DNA of 64,000 nt from Hysterangium stoloniferum (lineage: Eukaryota; Basidiomycota; Agaricomycetes; Hysterangiales; Hysterangiaceae): the NCBI GenBank assembly GCA_015178975.1, contig WHVD01000179.1, positions 94,003 through 158,002 of the forward strand, in the 5' to 3' direction. Both the position numbers and the translations under genes were made by a program. The notes under the pieces were generated by a model. That model saw nothing but the letters and a program-made list of their open reading frames with translations. It searched no databases and was not told where the DNA came from. Of the stretch, positions 44,667-56,577 are shown piece by piece. The first letter of the stretch is position 1; every line of letters starts with the position of its first letter.

Positions 44667-44671
44667 TTTAG

Positions 44672-45240
44672 TTTCATCCATGCAGAGTCCATTGGGTCCC
44701 ATTATGAAACCCAGGTATTCCACAGAGTCCATGTCAAAAGTACAGTTTTTACCATTCATGAATAAACCATGTTGTCTGAGACTCTGGAGAACTTCATGGA
44801 CTTGTTTGTCATGTTCCGTGGGGTTCTCAGAGTAGATAAAAATGTCATCCAAGTAAACAATGACACATATATCAAGCATGTTGGAGAAAACATCGTTAAT
44901 AAAACATTGAAAAACAGACAGAGCATTGGTGAGTCCAAAAGGCATCACCAACCACTCAAAGGCCCCATAATGGGTTCTGAAAGTAGTTTTCCATTTGTCT
45001 CCCATGGAGATCTGGACCAAATGGTCAGCATGTTTAAGGTCTATTTTGGTATAAATCCAGGCATTCCATGGAGTATCAAGCAGATCAGATATAAGTGGGA
45101 GTGGATACTTATTCTTTTTTGTGACAGCATTGAGTCCTCTGAAATCAAGACATAGTCTAAGGGATCCATCCTTGTTCTTGACAAACAGAACAGGTGCTCC
45201 AAAAGGAGACTTAGAGAGTCTGATAAAACCTATGGACAAA
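44672..45240 (-). pseudogene. Family B reverse transcriptase body
   Basis: An almost uninterrupted minus-strand frame reads [49 protein letters not shown] (the usual Tyr of HAYHL is Asp), [24 protein letters not shown] with the catalytic YLDD box, [14 protein letters not shown]. It ends at the D element insertion at 44667. Apart from the D insertion, this RT could once have been active. Confidence 0.85.
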
Positions 45241-45880
45241 TGTTCTCGTGGATTGCGGAAGGTTCCGTGGATGAAAGCAGGTAAATATGTCCAAGGGGTG
45301 GCTGAGCACCTTCTTCGAGGTTGATTTTTAAGTCATACTCTCTGTGGGGCGGAAACAGGTCAGCTTTGTTGTGATATTTCTCCAGGATGCCCTCTAGATC
45401 AGTGATTTGCTCAGATGTGGGTACTGGAGTTGAGAAACGACTGGTTGCTTCATCAATTTTCAAATTGATAGTGAACACCTGGGACCCGTCCATTTTTGTA
45501 GCCCTAATAAATGCTGCAGCATTAATGAGAGAAATAGATGGAGGTGCCGTGGGGTTCTGGGGAAGCCATGGGTGCTGTAGGGATCACAGGAGTCCTCGAG
45601 ACTGCAGGTGCTGGGAAGGCCATGGGTGCCATGGAGGCTGTGTCAGGTACAATTTTCTCAGAGGCTGTGGGTGTCTGGAAAGTTATGCTGTTTGCTACCC
45701 AGTCAATCAATGTGCTACCCAGTCAATCAATGTGCTACCCAGTCAATCAATGGATTGTAGCGGGTAAGCCAGTTATGTCCTAGGACAAACTAAGCAACTT
45801 GAGTCTAACTGGGTCACATAGAAAGTGACCAACTGGGATGTTCCACATGGGAAACAGATGGATAAATCACATGCTTGGGT
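45241..45880 (-). pseudogene. Family B protease-RT linker region, with tandem repeats
   Basis: The minus strand matches the F element's PPRTPTRP-type linker between protease and RT: VFTINLKIDEATSRF (about 45450), IDWVANSITFQT (about 45700) and LGHNWL-like residues (about 45780). A 20-bp unit TGCTACCCAGTCAATCAATG is repeated three times at about 45694-45755. It is broken by stops. Confidence 0.6.
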
Positions 45881-46028
45881 GATAACTGAATTGCTTGTGC
45901 CATAGACAAGTCAGAGGCCGACCGGATTTATCGGATAAGTTGGTAACAGATTATTTTGCATGAATTTGTATCTAAAAAACAATGAGTCGAGCCAGAATCT
46001 ATGAGTGCTGAAAAAACAAATTTTGGGA

Positions 46029-46920
46029 TCATGTTAGACTTAAGTTTAATAAAAAATTAGTCAGAGTGCAAAAGAGTGGATGCATTGAGACGGGTAAACT
46101 CATGAATGCGTGGAGAGACAATGCAACCCCCAACCTGTGTGGAGTCTGTGTGGTTGCTTCCTCTTTTTTCAAGTCAGAAGCCGGTTTGTCCTTCAATGGG
46201 GCTTCTGTGGAGGAAGTCTTGGCTGTTCGACCTTTTGCAGAGTTTGCTTTTGCCAGTGGACATTCCACAACTCGATGACCGAGTTTTCCGCACAAGAGAC
46301 AAAGGTTATTGTCCATACAATGTTATCATTCTTGTGGGGTCAATTTGCCATTGGGTCCAAGCTTGCCTGTAAGGTTGGGTTTTCTGGTTTGCTTGCCAGA
46401 CTGTTGACCTTTGTTGTTGTTGTTGTTGTTAGAAGACTTTTTATTGTTCTTCTTGTCAGATTGCATGGATTTTTGGTTGCTGGTTGATGAGTTGTTGTTG
46501 TTGGTTTTATTGGCCATGGACTTATTGACTTTGTCTGTGGAGGTCTCACAGGCAACTTCCACACAATGTTCCCAATAGTGTGCATCTGTGTTTTGGGCCT
46601 TGAGGTGCATGCAGGACAGTTTTTTGGCTTGCCATCTTCTTCTTTCGAGACTTTGTCTTTAAGGTGGGATGGCAGACCAGTGTAGAATTGGTGGCAGAGA
46701 GCGGGATCGCCCCACTGACAACGAGCTGCAAGATTATTGAATTGGACAATATAGTCCATGATGCGCTGTGTGTCCTTCATATGAAGATTAGTGAGACTGT
46801 TCTCAGCTTCTCTGCTTGGGTCATACAGGCCAAAGTTGGTTTCTAGCTCCTCAACAAAAGCATCCTAATCTTTGAGCCAAAGCAGCTCTTCCTCGGAAAT
46901 CCACTCATATTTTTTTCTTA
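46029..46920 (-). pseudogene. Family B Gag with zinc knuckle
   Basis: Right to left: WISEEELLWLKD and DAFVEELETNFGLYD (about 46800-46900), DTQRIMDYIVQFNNLAARCQWGDPALC (about 46700), a Lys/Asn/Ser tract, then CLLCGKLGHRVVEC (about 46270) and LAKANSAKGRTAKTS. This is the 5' end of the long minus-strand B element. Sequence to the right (46921 on) shows no LTR, so the 5' LTR appears to be lost. Confidence 0.8.
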
Positions 46921-47689
46921 GGATTTGTAATAGCAATTTGAAAATATTTTAGAATGTCAGGGTTTGGTTCCCTAGTTCTGGTAATAATAATTGTTTTGTT
47001 AGAGACAAAACTCTGATAAGCAGTGGGTTTAATAAGGAGTGATATTGAGGAAGTGGTCATTTGGCTGATGAATGGAGTGATACATACATATATGCTAATA
47101 TCCTACATACGATATTTCAAGTCAGAATAATTCATTTTTCATTGTCATTATACCCATATATAATATATATGTACTATAGTAGAATAACAATAACTCAATG
47201 GTATTTTAGAAAATAATGTATATAAACTTTCAATATTCTCTATTAAATTAAATATTTCCAAATTAGCCTAGTATTGTACACTATGTAATTGTTATGTATT
47301 TTAGTGATTTTTCCTTTAATTTCCCTTTCAAAAACAAAGAGAATCGAGAAATTGAATTAAAATGTATTTATATCGCTCACAAAAATTTATATACATATTC
47401 TTCAGATATTAATTAAATTTTTTCAATTTATTTCATATTTTTAGAGCCAAATATAAGCTAGATACAAATTTAATTATTTTTTGTTTTAATAAAATAGAAT
47501 TCATTGGCTAGCATTAAACACAAGAGATCATGTGATATTCACATGACATTTCAAACTCTGACAAGAACAAAATATGATGTGAAATAATCATGCATAATCA
47601 AGGCAATATATATTTATATATTATTATAATAAAATATTACATTTATAATTAACTAAAAGTAAATATAATAACTATATAATAATATCAAA
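46921..47689. other. AT-rich stretch without genes
   Basis: Extreme AT content, no ORF. Possible decayed repeat next to the truncated B Gag. Confidence 0.35.
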
Positions 47690-48540
47690 CCGGCCACCTG
47701 GCACTTATTACACAGTGTGCGGGAAAATCATCACAATATGACAGTTGTCACAAGGGCGCATGACAGTCACAAAGGTGTGCAACAGTCACACAGCATGACA
47801 GATGTCATACATGCACAGATGCAGAGACATTATGTCATTATGTATGCTACTGCAGAAGAAACCGGAAACTCCTGGAACATTCCAGTGGCTTCCAAGGGAA
47901 CAGTTAGAAATAATATATTCAAGTAGATAGAATATTGTAGAATATTCTATAAAATTCTATTATGCCAAGAACATTCTATAGTGTCTTAAAAATAGTTAGA
48001 ACCTTCCACAATGCTCTATAAAATTCTAGAAAATTCTAAATGTCTCAGACTAAAATGTATATAAGGAGCTCTGCTCCAGCTGTGAAATATAACTCAATTT
48101 AACTACATGTATCAGCCACATCAGTGTGCCACTGCATCAGGAGTTATATTCCACTCCTAGTTGGACTGTTGGACAAATACATACATACACTTAGTCACCT
48201 CTAGTTGAGCTTCTGACAAACAATCTTGTTCCCTTTTGCCACCTCTTAGTTGAGTAGCTGGCTATCCTTTATTACTTATCCACCTCTAGTTGAGTTGTTA
48301 GTTATCAATTAAAGTAATAAATACTTTAGGTTATATTGAGATTAGGAATACATATATTCTAATTTCTACCCAGGTTTTAGCATAAATAAATACTGAGAAT
48401 ATTCTTGCAAGATCCTTAAGACTACATTAAGATCCTGATAAGTTAGTATCACAGTAGACCCTGTAGGTTAGTGTAAATAAAGCATATATTAGCCAAATAG
48501 TGTTTTATTCTATGTATATCTAGTCTTTTGAACTGTTTAT
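47690..48540 (+). promoter_or_regulatory. Promoter- or LTR-like region with heat-shock-element-like repeats
   Basis: Five GAAnnTTC units lie at 47875-47882, 47940-47947, 47969-47976, 47999-48006 and 48029-48036. A TATA-like GTATATAAGG follows at 48058-48067. Downstream is a four-fold imperfect repeat of (C)CACCTCTAGTTGAG-type sequence (about 48158-48300). GAAnnTTC is the core of heat-shock factor sites in eukaryotes. Whether the region is an LTR of an unrecognised element is unknown; no TG...CA pair was found. Confidence 0.45.
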
Positions 48541-49043
48541 AAATATTTTTACTGTTTGATAAATAGTATAAAATATATATAAACTAGCTAGAATTGAAGT
48601 CGAATCTAGTTTTGGAATCAGTGAATTGTTATTCATATTTTAGTAGTTGTTTTCATAGAAAAACTCCAGCTTGCAAAAGCAGCTTTCAAAACCTTCTTTG
48701 TGAAGTAGGGTGCATATATTCAAGTAAACTCTTGACTTCAGGGGTTCTAAGTCTATTCAGGCTGCCACTGATTAAAATCAAATACTTAAATTATTTTACC
48801 TTGCAGTGAATTGAGTATTTGCACATTTTGATAGAGCACTGGACTCCTTTTTCAGAAGGTAGTATTAAAATAAGGCTAATACATCACAGTAATGCTATAT
48901 ATCAATGTCTCCTATAAATGAAGAGTTTAATAAATTGATGGACCAAAAATGGAAATTCCTTTATAAGGAATGGCCTTAAATCAAGCCATCCAAGCACTAC
49001 AGGTCTGATATTAAACCTGTCAATAAAATCAGTCATATCAAAG

Positions 49044-49604
49044 ATGTTGTTCTTCATTCCAGTCTTTTTCTCCCTTGTTATGGTCTTTGCCATCCAAGAC
49101 TATCCTGGACCCTACAGAAATGTGGAGAAAGGACTTTTAATATTATATCAACTACTGCAAGGCTTTTCCTTAAATCAAATATCAGCCTTTATACCTAAAA
49201 GTAGTTATTATTATATTTTTACAAAATTCTATGAAAGACAAGGTAATGATCTTGATAAAAAGATGTCAACTATGATAATTTCTATGTTCTCAACTATTGA
49301 TATACACATTCATTCTGCACAGAAAAATCCTCCATTTTTTAGACATGTAATATTAATGATAGACAGTCATAATATTAGAGCAAGTGTTATTGGTGAGAAG
49401 AGTGAAGATATGCATTCATATAAACTCAAGAAGTCTGGACTTCATATACAAGTTTGTATTGATATAAATGGGATGGTTCTATTCACATCAAAATCAGCAC
49501 CATGTAAAGATAATTCAGATGGAGTCATGTTTGTGAGGATGAAATTAGAAAAGTATGTAGACAAATTATATTGTATAGCATTGGATGCAAAAAACAGAGT
49601 TTGA
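49044..49604 (+). pseudogene. DDE-type transposase fragment
   Basis: The 186-residue frame includes YPGPYRNVEKGLLILY, IPKSSYYYIF, then HVILMIDSHNIRAS with a likely catalytic Asp, a GEKSEDMHSYKLKKSGLHIQVCIDINGM block, and SAPCKDNSDG with a likely second Asp. This resembles the DDE endonuclease of fungal PIF/Harbinger or IS5-like transposases. The frame ends without the third acidic residue, and family B Gag starts right after it, so it is a fragment. The family assignment comes from motif memory only. Confidence 0.5.
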
Positions 49605-49619
49605 GGTCATATCAGAAGT

Positions 49620-49893
49620 AAGTTTTACAAATAATGAGTCAGAGTTCAAAAGAGCAGATGCATTAAGATAGGAGGGTTGCTTACCCTTTTTTTTAGATCA
49701 GAAGGCAGTTTCTCCTTTGACAGGGATTCCATGGAGGAAGTATTGGCTCCATGACCCTTGGCAGAGTTGGCTTTTGCTACTAGGCATTCTGGGACACAAT
49801 GACCAGGTTTTCCACACAAAAGACAGAGGTTGTTGTCTATATGATGCTGTCTTTTTTGTGGGGTCAGTTTGCCATTGGGTCTGAGTTTGTATT
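49620..49893 (-). pseudogene. Family B Gag zinc-knuckle fragment
   Basis: The minus strand reads DNNLCLLCGKPGHCVPEC, then LVAKANSAKGHGANTSSMES, matching the Gag at 46029-46316. It is followed to the right by a reversed LTR of the E type. Confidence 0.65.
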
Positions 49894-50216
49894 AAGTTCA
49901 GAACAAAGGCCCACGGATTTCCTGGTTTCTGGTAATTTATTCCAAACACCTCTTTTCCCAGAAATGTCCCATGGAGTCCCCAGGTAATAAGTCCAGGGGA
50001 GTTTCTGGGGATATTAGTACAAGGGAGTGTGGTATTAGAATAATTACCAGAAGTGGGTGTGATACTGATGAGATGGACTTGGCTACAGCTTATGGGCTGC
50101 ACCTTCATACACTCATTCAGGTGTCCATATTTCAAGCTGACAGAATGCATACAGGAAGATGTAGATTCCAGAGTTCCCATGGAAGTTCCGAGAATCGAGC
50201 ATGCAGACAGACAAGA
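49894..50216 (-). repeat. Family E LTR (partial, reversed), interrupted by family F LTR
   Basis: The reverse complement shares GTGCAGCCCATAAGCTGTAGCCAAG and a following CGAGCATGCAGACAGAC stretch with the E LTR at 37601-38165. It ends where the F LTR begins (50217). The rest should lie beyond the F element, outside the window. Confidence 0.55.
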
Positions 50217-50969
50217 TGTTATGACCGTGTCGCAACCTGACGGTCCCTGAGGTTATTGCCACCTATCGACATTTCAAGTTATCGCTCAAGTCATCACATT
50301 GGAAACCGTCAGTCGCCCGATGCTGACGTATGCTTTCATGGCAATCAAACTCCATTTATGCCCCATCAAAATATACGCGTACTATCTGGTTAAACTCTGC
50401 TACGTCCCCTTTTATTATGATGATCTGTTCTAGTCTATGTTTCACATATGCCTATATACATATGTATACTCGTAACCCTCAGACTATTTCCTTTTCTCGT
50501 AATCCCACTCTCAGTTATTTCATTGCCTCCAAACTTATCGTAACCTTCCCATTCCTAGTCAAGCTTATTTGTCAATAATGTTTTCCACTCTTCTCCTAGT
50601 TAATATTTTCTAGATGCTGAATACTTGTATATGAACCCACTTTAGTTGTAGTTACTGGGCAATCAGAATATTGACTCAGAATACCCTCTTACATACATCT
50701 CTAGAAGTCCTATACTAAGTATCCCACTATCTGCCTTCATGTGCGCTTGCCCACTCTCAATCCCCGACCCCTTGGCCTGACACTTGACTTATCCTTTGGT
50801 CCTGATCGGTAACTTGCTGAGAGGTACTCATTAGGATTAGTCTTCACCTGTCTGAAATCTAAGGACACCTAACAGCTATTTGTGAGGGTGCAGCATATAA
50901 GCTGAAGCCAAGTCCTTCTGATCGGTCCCTGTCAGCCTACTGACATTAGTCAGTTTTCAGTTCTTAACA
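50217..50969 (+). mobile_element. Family F 5' LTR
   Basis: The LTR (753 bp) begins TGTTATGACC and ends TTCTTAACA. It has CAGCATATAAGCTGAAGCCAAG at about 50891-50912. A Gag frame starts shortly after it at 51008. The 3' LTR would lie beyond the family A insertion at 57215 and outside the window. Confidence 0.8.
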
Positions 50970-51007
50970 GTATGTTCTGATTTCACACTCGCATTTTCCA
51001 TTAATCA

Positions 51008-52310
51008 TGCCTCTGAGAAAAAAAGATGCCAAGCCAAGTGGCAAAGCAGAATCTTCCATTCTCAAGTCTCCATTCCTGTATACAGCCTGAGCTACTCTGA
51101 GAACAACACAACCAGAAACCTCCAAAGAATCCCGCTTTGTGGAAATTACCAGTGACGCTGAAGCAGTTACTGAAGCAACCGAACCTGAAGCACCTGAAGA
51201 GATTAACAATCAACCAGCTCTGGGACCCGAACCTGAGGATGGCAACCAACCCATACCTCAGGGTAGTGGTCCTAAGAAGTCCATGAAACAAAAACCGGAT
51301 TTTGACCCCAACAAGACATGGGAATTGTTCTCAGGTATCCTAGGATCCCCTAATGATTTTCTTAAAAACAATACCAAGGAATAAGAACCTGGGCAAACCT
51401 GAGTCAACACACCCAAACCATTTACCAGCTCAAACCCGAAGAAATTGCTGACATTTCTTATACAATGTCAATTCAACTTTCGGGACTGCCCAGCTGCTTT
51501 TGCAATGGATAACTGAAAGGTAAACTTTGCACTCTCGTACCTTAAGGATTCTGCAGCAGCCTGGTTTGAACCCACATTCTCTGGCCTCACCTCCCAAGAT
51601 CCCAATTGGCTTCACAATTGGGATGCCTTTGTTGAGGAACTCAAAACAAACTTTGGTCCCTATGACCAAACTGGTGATGCCAAAACCATGCTTTCTAATC
51701 TCAAAATGAACGACACCCAGCGCATCACCGACTACATCATCCACTTCAACAACCTCGCCACACGTTGCAACTGGGGTGATTTGGCCCTTTGTTACCAGTT
51801 TTACTCCGGCCTCCCATCTTGCCTCAAATACAAAGTTTCCAAAGGAGACACTGGCAAACTGAAGACTCTCCCCCTCATGCATCTAAAGGCCCAAAACACG
51901 GATGCCTGATACTGGGAACAATGTTTGGAAATCAGTTGCAAAAACCCATAGGACAAAAAATCATGGGACAATAAGAATGCCAACAAGTCTGGTAATCAAA
52001 ACACCAACAATAGTGGTAACTCAAACTCCAATAAGAAATCCAACAACAAGGGTTTTAATGACAAAAAAGGCAAGGGCAAACAGTAGAATAAGTCTCAAGA
52101 CAAAGACAAACCTGACTTAACTGGCAAACTCAGCTCCAACGGCAAGCTCCTACCACAGGAAAAGCAACATCAAATGGACAACAATCTTTGTTTGTTGTGT
52201 GCAGATCCTGGACACTGAGTCGCCGCATGCCCGAAGGCCACAAAAGCTCGATCGGCCAATATGGCCACGACTTCACAACCAGCTAAGCTGGCTGCCGAGT
52301 CAAAACAAGA
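51008..52310 (+). pseudogene. Family F Gag with zinc knuckle
   Basis: The frame opens with MPLRKKDAKPSGKAES and an acidic EAVTEATEPEAPEEIN segment, then FNFRDCPAAFAMDN (about 51480), SAAAWFEPTFSGL, DAFVEELKTNFGPYD, DTQRITDYIIHFNNLATRC (about 51716), a Lys/Asn/Ser tract, and CLLCADPGH.VAAC at about 52194-52232. TGA stops replace residues at MDN*, Y-S-TDA*, GH*V and KGKGKQ*. It is dead, and its order matches family B Gag. Confidence 0.8.
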
Positions 52311-55310
52311 TTAAGCAACTCTCTGGATTCTGTGCAGTTGGACAGTTGCGTTGAATCTCCCCGCACACCAGAAAATTGTCATCTTAAAACATCTGCTCTG
52401 TATGATCCCAATTCTTTGTTCATAAATATTTCTTCAGAACCTCTCGGGAGTCTTTCTTTTCGAGCTCTTGTAGATTCAGGTTCAACCCATTGTTTTATAG
52501 ATATAAGTTTTTCCTGAAAAAATCAGTTAAAAACTTATGCAATAGATCTCATTCCACTCCAACTCTTTTATGGTACCTCATACTCCATAATCTCGCAAGC
52601 CTGCAAACTCCGACTTCGGTTCCCATGTGGAACCTTTCAGACAGTTACAATTTTTGTAACACAGTTGGACTCAAGCTGCTCCATGGTCCTAGGACATAAC
52701 TGGCTCACCCGCTACAATCTGTTGATTGATTGGGTATTGGGCAGTATCCATTTCCGAACCCTGTCGGCATATGACTGGTCCGTTTCCACCTGTTCTGGCA
52801 AATATGGCCTCTACAGCATCTCCAGCCCCTGTGGCAAATCCAAGCTCTCCGCTGCCCATCTCTCTAATAAATGCCATAGCTTTTATGAGAGCCATCAAGT
52901 TGGATGGCTCCTGAGCATTTACAGTCAATCTTAAAGTTGATGAAGTCACCAGTCACTTTGCATCCCTGGTGGCCGAACTGATCGCAGATTTGAAAGGTGT
53001 TCCAGAAAAATTCCATGAATTTGCAGATATCTTCAGTAAACAAAAAGCTGATCGGCTTGCCCCTGACAGGCCCTACGATTTGAAAATTGATATTGAAGAA
53101 GGTTCACATCTGCCCTTAGGCCCAGTTTATCCTCTCTTGCAGTCCAAATTATCGGCTATCTGAGATTTCCTGGACAAACACTTGGCTATAGGTTTTATCT
53201 GACCCTCAAAGTCTCCTTATGGAGCCCCTGTCCTATTTGTTCAGAAAAAAGACAGTTCCCTTCGGCTTTGCATTGACTTTTGAGGACTAAATGTGATCAC
53301 CCAAAAAGATAAGTACCTGTTACCACTAATCTCCAATTTACTTGATGCCCCTCAGAAGGCCTGAATCTATACAAAGATAGATCTTAAACATGCCTATCAT
53401 TTGGTTCAGATCGCTGAAGGTGACAAATGGAAAACAGCTTTTCACACTCGCTATGGCTCCTTCAAATGGTTAGTGATGCCTTTTGGCCTCACTGTTGCTC
53501 TGTCAGTCTTTCAATGTTTTATCAACAACATCTTTTCTGACCTCCTCAATGTCTTTGTCATTGTGTACTTAGATGACATCCTCATATTCTCCGAAGATCC
53601 TACACTTCATGATGAACATGTCTGTGAAGTTCTCTGAAGACTCCAAAAACATGGTCTTTTTGTGAATGGGAAAAAATGTTCTTTTGATGTCAACACAGTT
53701 GAATATTTAGGTTTCATGATGGGACCTGATGGTCTCTGCATGGACAACACTAAAATTCAAGTTATTCAAGATTGGCCAGAACCCCAAAAGGTTAAGGACA
53801 TTCAGTCCTTTGTAGGCTTCACCAATTTTTATTGTCATTTCATTCACAACTACTCAAAAATTACCATTCCGCTCACTCATCTTACTTGTAAAGACACCCC
53901 ATGGAATTTCTCTGAAGAATGCCAAACGGCATTCCAAGAATTGAAAAGTGTGTTTACACTGGAAGCCTGATGTTCAACTCATTGTGGAAACTGATGCCTC
54001 ATATTATGCACTCCCTGTGATATTGTCCATTCTGGACACCGATGATGAAGTCCACCCAGTAGCTTTTTTGTCTCACACTTTTTCGGCACCTGAACTCAAC
54101 TACGATGTTCATGATAGAGAACTACTCGCGATATTTGAAGCTTTCAAAACATGGCAACATTATTTGGAAGATCGGCTCACCTGATAGATGTTATTACTGA
54201 CCACAAAAAATTGGTTTACTTTTCTACCACAAAACTCACCGTCGGAAAGCCTGATGGTCCAAACTCCTCTTTACTTTCAATATGGCAATCTGCTTCTGTC
54301 CCAGCCACCTTAGTGGAAAACCCTAATGCTATGACTAGACGATGGGACATCTATCCTAAAGAGGGGAGTAGTGACTACACCACAGTTAATCTGCATAATT
54401 TCAAGCCTATGTTTTCATCGGAACAACTCTTCACATCTATCCGAGCCACTTACCTCATTCATCCAGTCTTGTGAAGTGTTATCCTTATAGATACCAAAAA
54501 GTTACATCAAGATATACTATCAGGAATTCCATTAAACCCAGTCAGCAAAGCACATCTCAATAAGCTGTCCAATCCCGATCAGCCCCAATGGTCACTAGAC
54601 TCACAAGGTTTCATTAGACTTGACAACCATATCTATATACCAGATTCCGACACCCTTCGGCTGCAAATCCTACAACATAAGCATGACCACCCGACCTCGG
54701 GACATTTTGGCCTCAATAAAACTCTTTTGCTCATTAGAAGAGAATATACATGGCCCGGCATCTGAGATTTCGCTAAGCACTATTCAAAATCCTGTACAAC
54801 ATGTTTACGCTCTAAATCACAGCAACACAAACCATATGGCCTACTGAAACAATTACCAATCCTGGAAAAACCCTGGAACTCGATTTCTATGGATTTCATC
54901 AAGCACCTACTGGCATCCAAAGATCATACAGCAATGCTAGTTGTTGTGGATCGGCTCACAAAGCAAAGTATTTTCATTCCAACATATGACACAATAACAT
55001 CTGTACAGTTAGACGAATTATTCATCACCCATGTATTTTCCAAGCACAGTGTTCCATCACATGTCACATCTGATCACGGATCCAAGTTTGTCTCTCATTT
55101 CTTTAGGTCACTCGGAAAATCATTAGACATGAAATTACACTTCACTTTGGGTTATCACCCGGAAGGCGACAGCCAAACCAAACACATGAATCAAACCTTG
55201 GAACAATACATTTGTGTCTATTGTAACTATCAACAAGGTAATTGGAAATCACTACTAGCTGAATTCACATATAACAACACACCGAACGCCACTACTGGCA
55301 TTTCACCTTT
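52311..55310 (+). pseudogene. Family F Pol: protease, RT, RNase H, integrase (part)
   Basis: Protease: ALVDSGSTHCFIDISF (about 52470) and [103 protein letters not shown]. RNase H: VETDASYYALPVILS (DAS, S of A-S-D-Y replaced), YDVHDRELLAIFEAF. Integrase: DHPTSGHFG, SMDFIKHLL, VVVDRLTKQSIFIP and [34 protein letters not shown] codons occur at expected Arg/Trp/Gln sites (SAI*DFL, GFI*PSK, DF*GLN, QKA*IYT, EVL*RLQ, GD*VFV). The frame is cut at 55310 by a family C solo LTR and resumes at 56573. Confidence 0.85.
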
Positions 55311-56577
55311 TGTAATGTATTCAGGGGTTTCTCTTAGATAGCTCAATATATGCTATAGTGTCACAGAGCTTCAACAATAAAACAAGCAAAGGTCCAGGAA
55401 TTTAAATACTGATAGATTAATGAGCTGTGCTATTAAGCTTAAACAGCTCAAATCAATTCTTATTTGGATTATTGAAAGGTTCAATAGAACAATATATAAC
55501 TCTTTTAGCAAATAAAAGAACTGTTCCTTGAGAATAGGGGCTGGAAGCTGAGTATATGCGCAGTAACTTAGCAGAGACTTGATATAAAGCTTCGGATTCT
55601 TGCATGCTTATTTGTGACTATTAATAGTTATTTAACAAGTGTTAAATAATTTATTAATAGAGAAAATAATATGTGTTGGATTATTTGAGTGCTTGTACTT
55701 GATTAATTCAACAAACTTAGGGCTGGGCCTTGAATAATCTAGTATTGGCAGGGATTTCAGTATGAATACTTATTAGGTTTATTATGTAATTAATAAGCCT
55801 AAGGGTAGCTGTGAGGCTGGGGGAACTTAGATGATTAGCTAAGTTCAAGAGTTGCTGACAAAGATTCAAGATTCTGCAAGTGTAGGTGCTTGCAGTTAGT
55901 GTATCAGACTAAGGCTATTATTGTCCTTAGGATGATTAGCTTCTGAGCTGTGCAGTAAAATGTGTGTGTGATAAAATGATTTTATTGGAAACTTGCCCCT
56001 CCTTATATACATTCTGATAACTAAATATTTAACCATTTATTTATTTTATGAGGTCATTATTTAGGTCATAATGACCTCATATTCTACTTATTTTTTACCC
56101 TTTATTTACCATGTGATTCCCCTCTCTGAGACAAGGGTTCCAACCTTTGGCTTGAACATGAAGGTTCAAGGCCACAGTCCCGGGACGGAAGCATTTGATG
56201 AGTCGGCGGAATCAAATTATGACTCGAGCAAGTTGTTACAGTCACATTCATGACTTGTGTGATATCCCAACACCGGAGGCTTATCTAATAAGTCACATGA
56301 CTCCAAAAATGCGCAGACAAGCCTGCAGCAAGGTGCTGAAAAGCAATAACTAAGTAAATAAAATATAAATAATTAGTTAAAAATTATAATAAAATAAATA
56401 AGATATAATAGCATTATATGAGCTCATATAGGCTATTATTATGTAAATTTAAAAGGAATAAGGCCTTATATTTCACAATAAAAAGATAATAAAAATACAA
56501 TAAATTCAAGAAAATATTAAATAATTCACAGAAAATTAAGAGAATATTATGAGATGAGGCTGATACCTCACACCTTT
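55306..56577 (+). mobile_element. Family C solo LTR inside family F integrase
   Basis: The LTR spans 55311-56572 (1262 bp), begins TGTAATGTATTC and ends ACCTCACA, with CCTTT at 55306-55310 and 56573-56577. Removing it plus one copy restores ISPFFANKGYNP. The right end includes an AT-rich stretch. The reversed relative at 15733-16598 covers the first 870 bases. Confidence 0.85.

Larger units (their letters stand above)
38803..44671 (-). mobile_element. Family D Ty3/gypsy element, complete with LTRs
   Basis: This 5859-bp element (38808-44666) has LTRs of 302 bp at each end and TTTAG at 38803-38807 and 44667-44671. The LTRs differ at seven positions, all transitions, so it is the youngest complete retroelement in the window. 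On the minus strand the order is 5' LTR, Gag, protease, RT, RNase H, integrase, chromodomain, polypurine tract and 3' LTR, which is typical of chromovirus gypsy elements. The reading frames are broken by stops and frameshifts, so it is not autonomous. Confidence 0.95.

Noticed and set aside
49044-49604. A secreted or membrane protein, because of its hydrophobic N-terminus
   Set aside because: The YPGPY, PKSSY and IDSH motifs fit a DDE transposase better, and the hydrophobic start is probably an internal Met.
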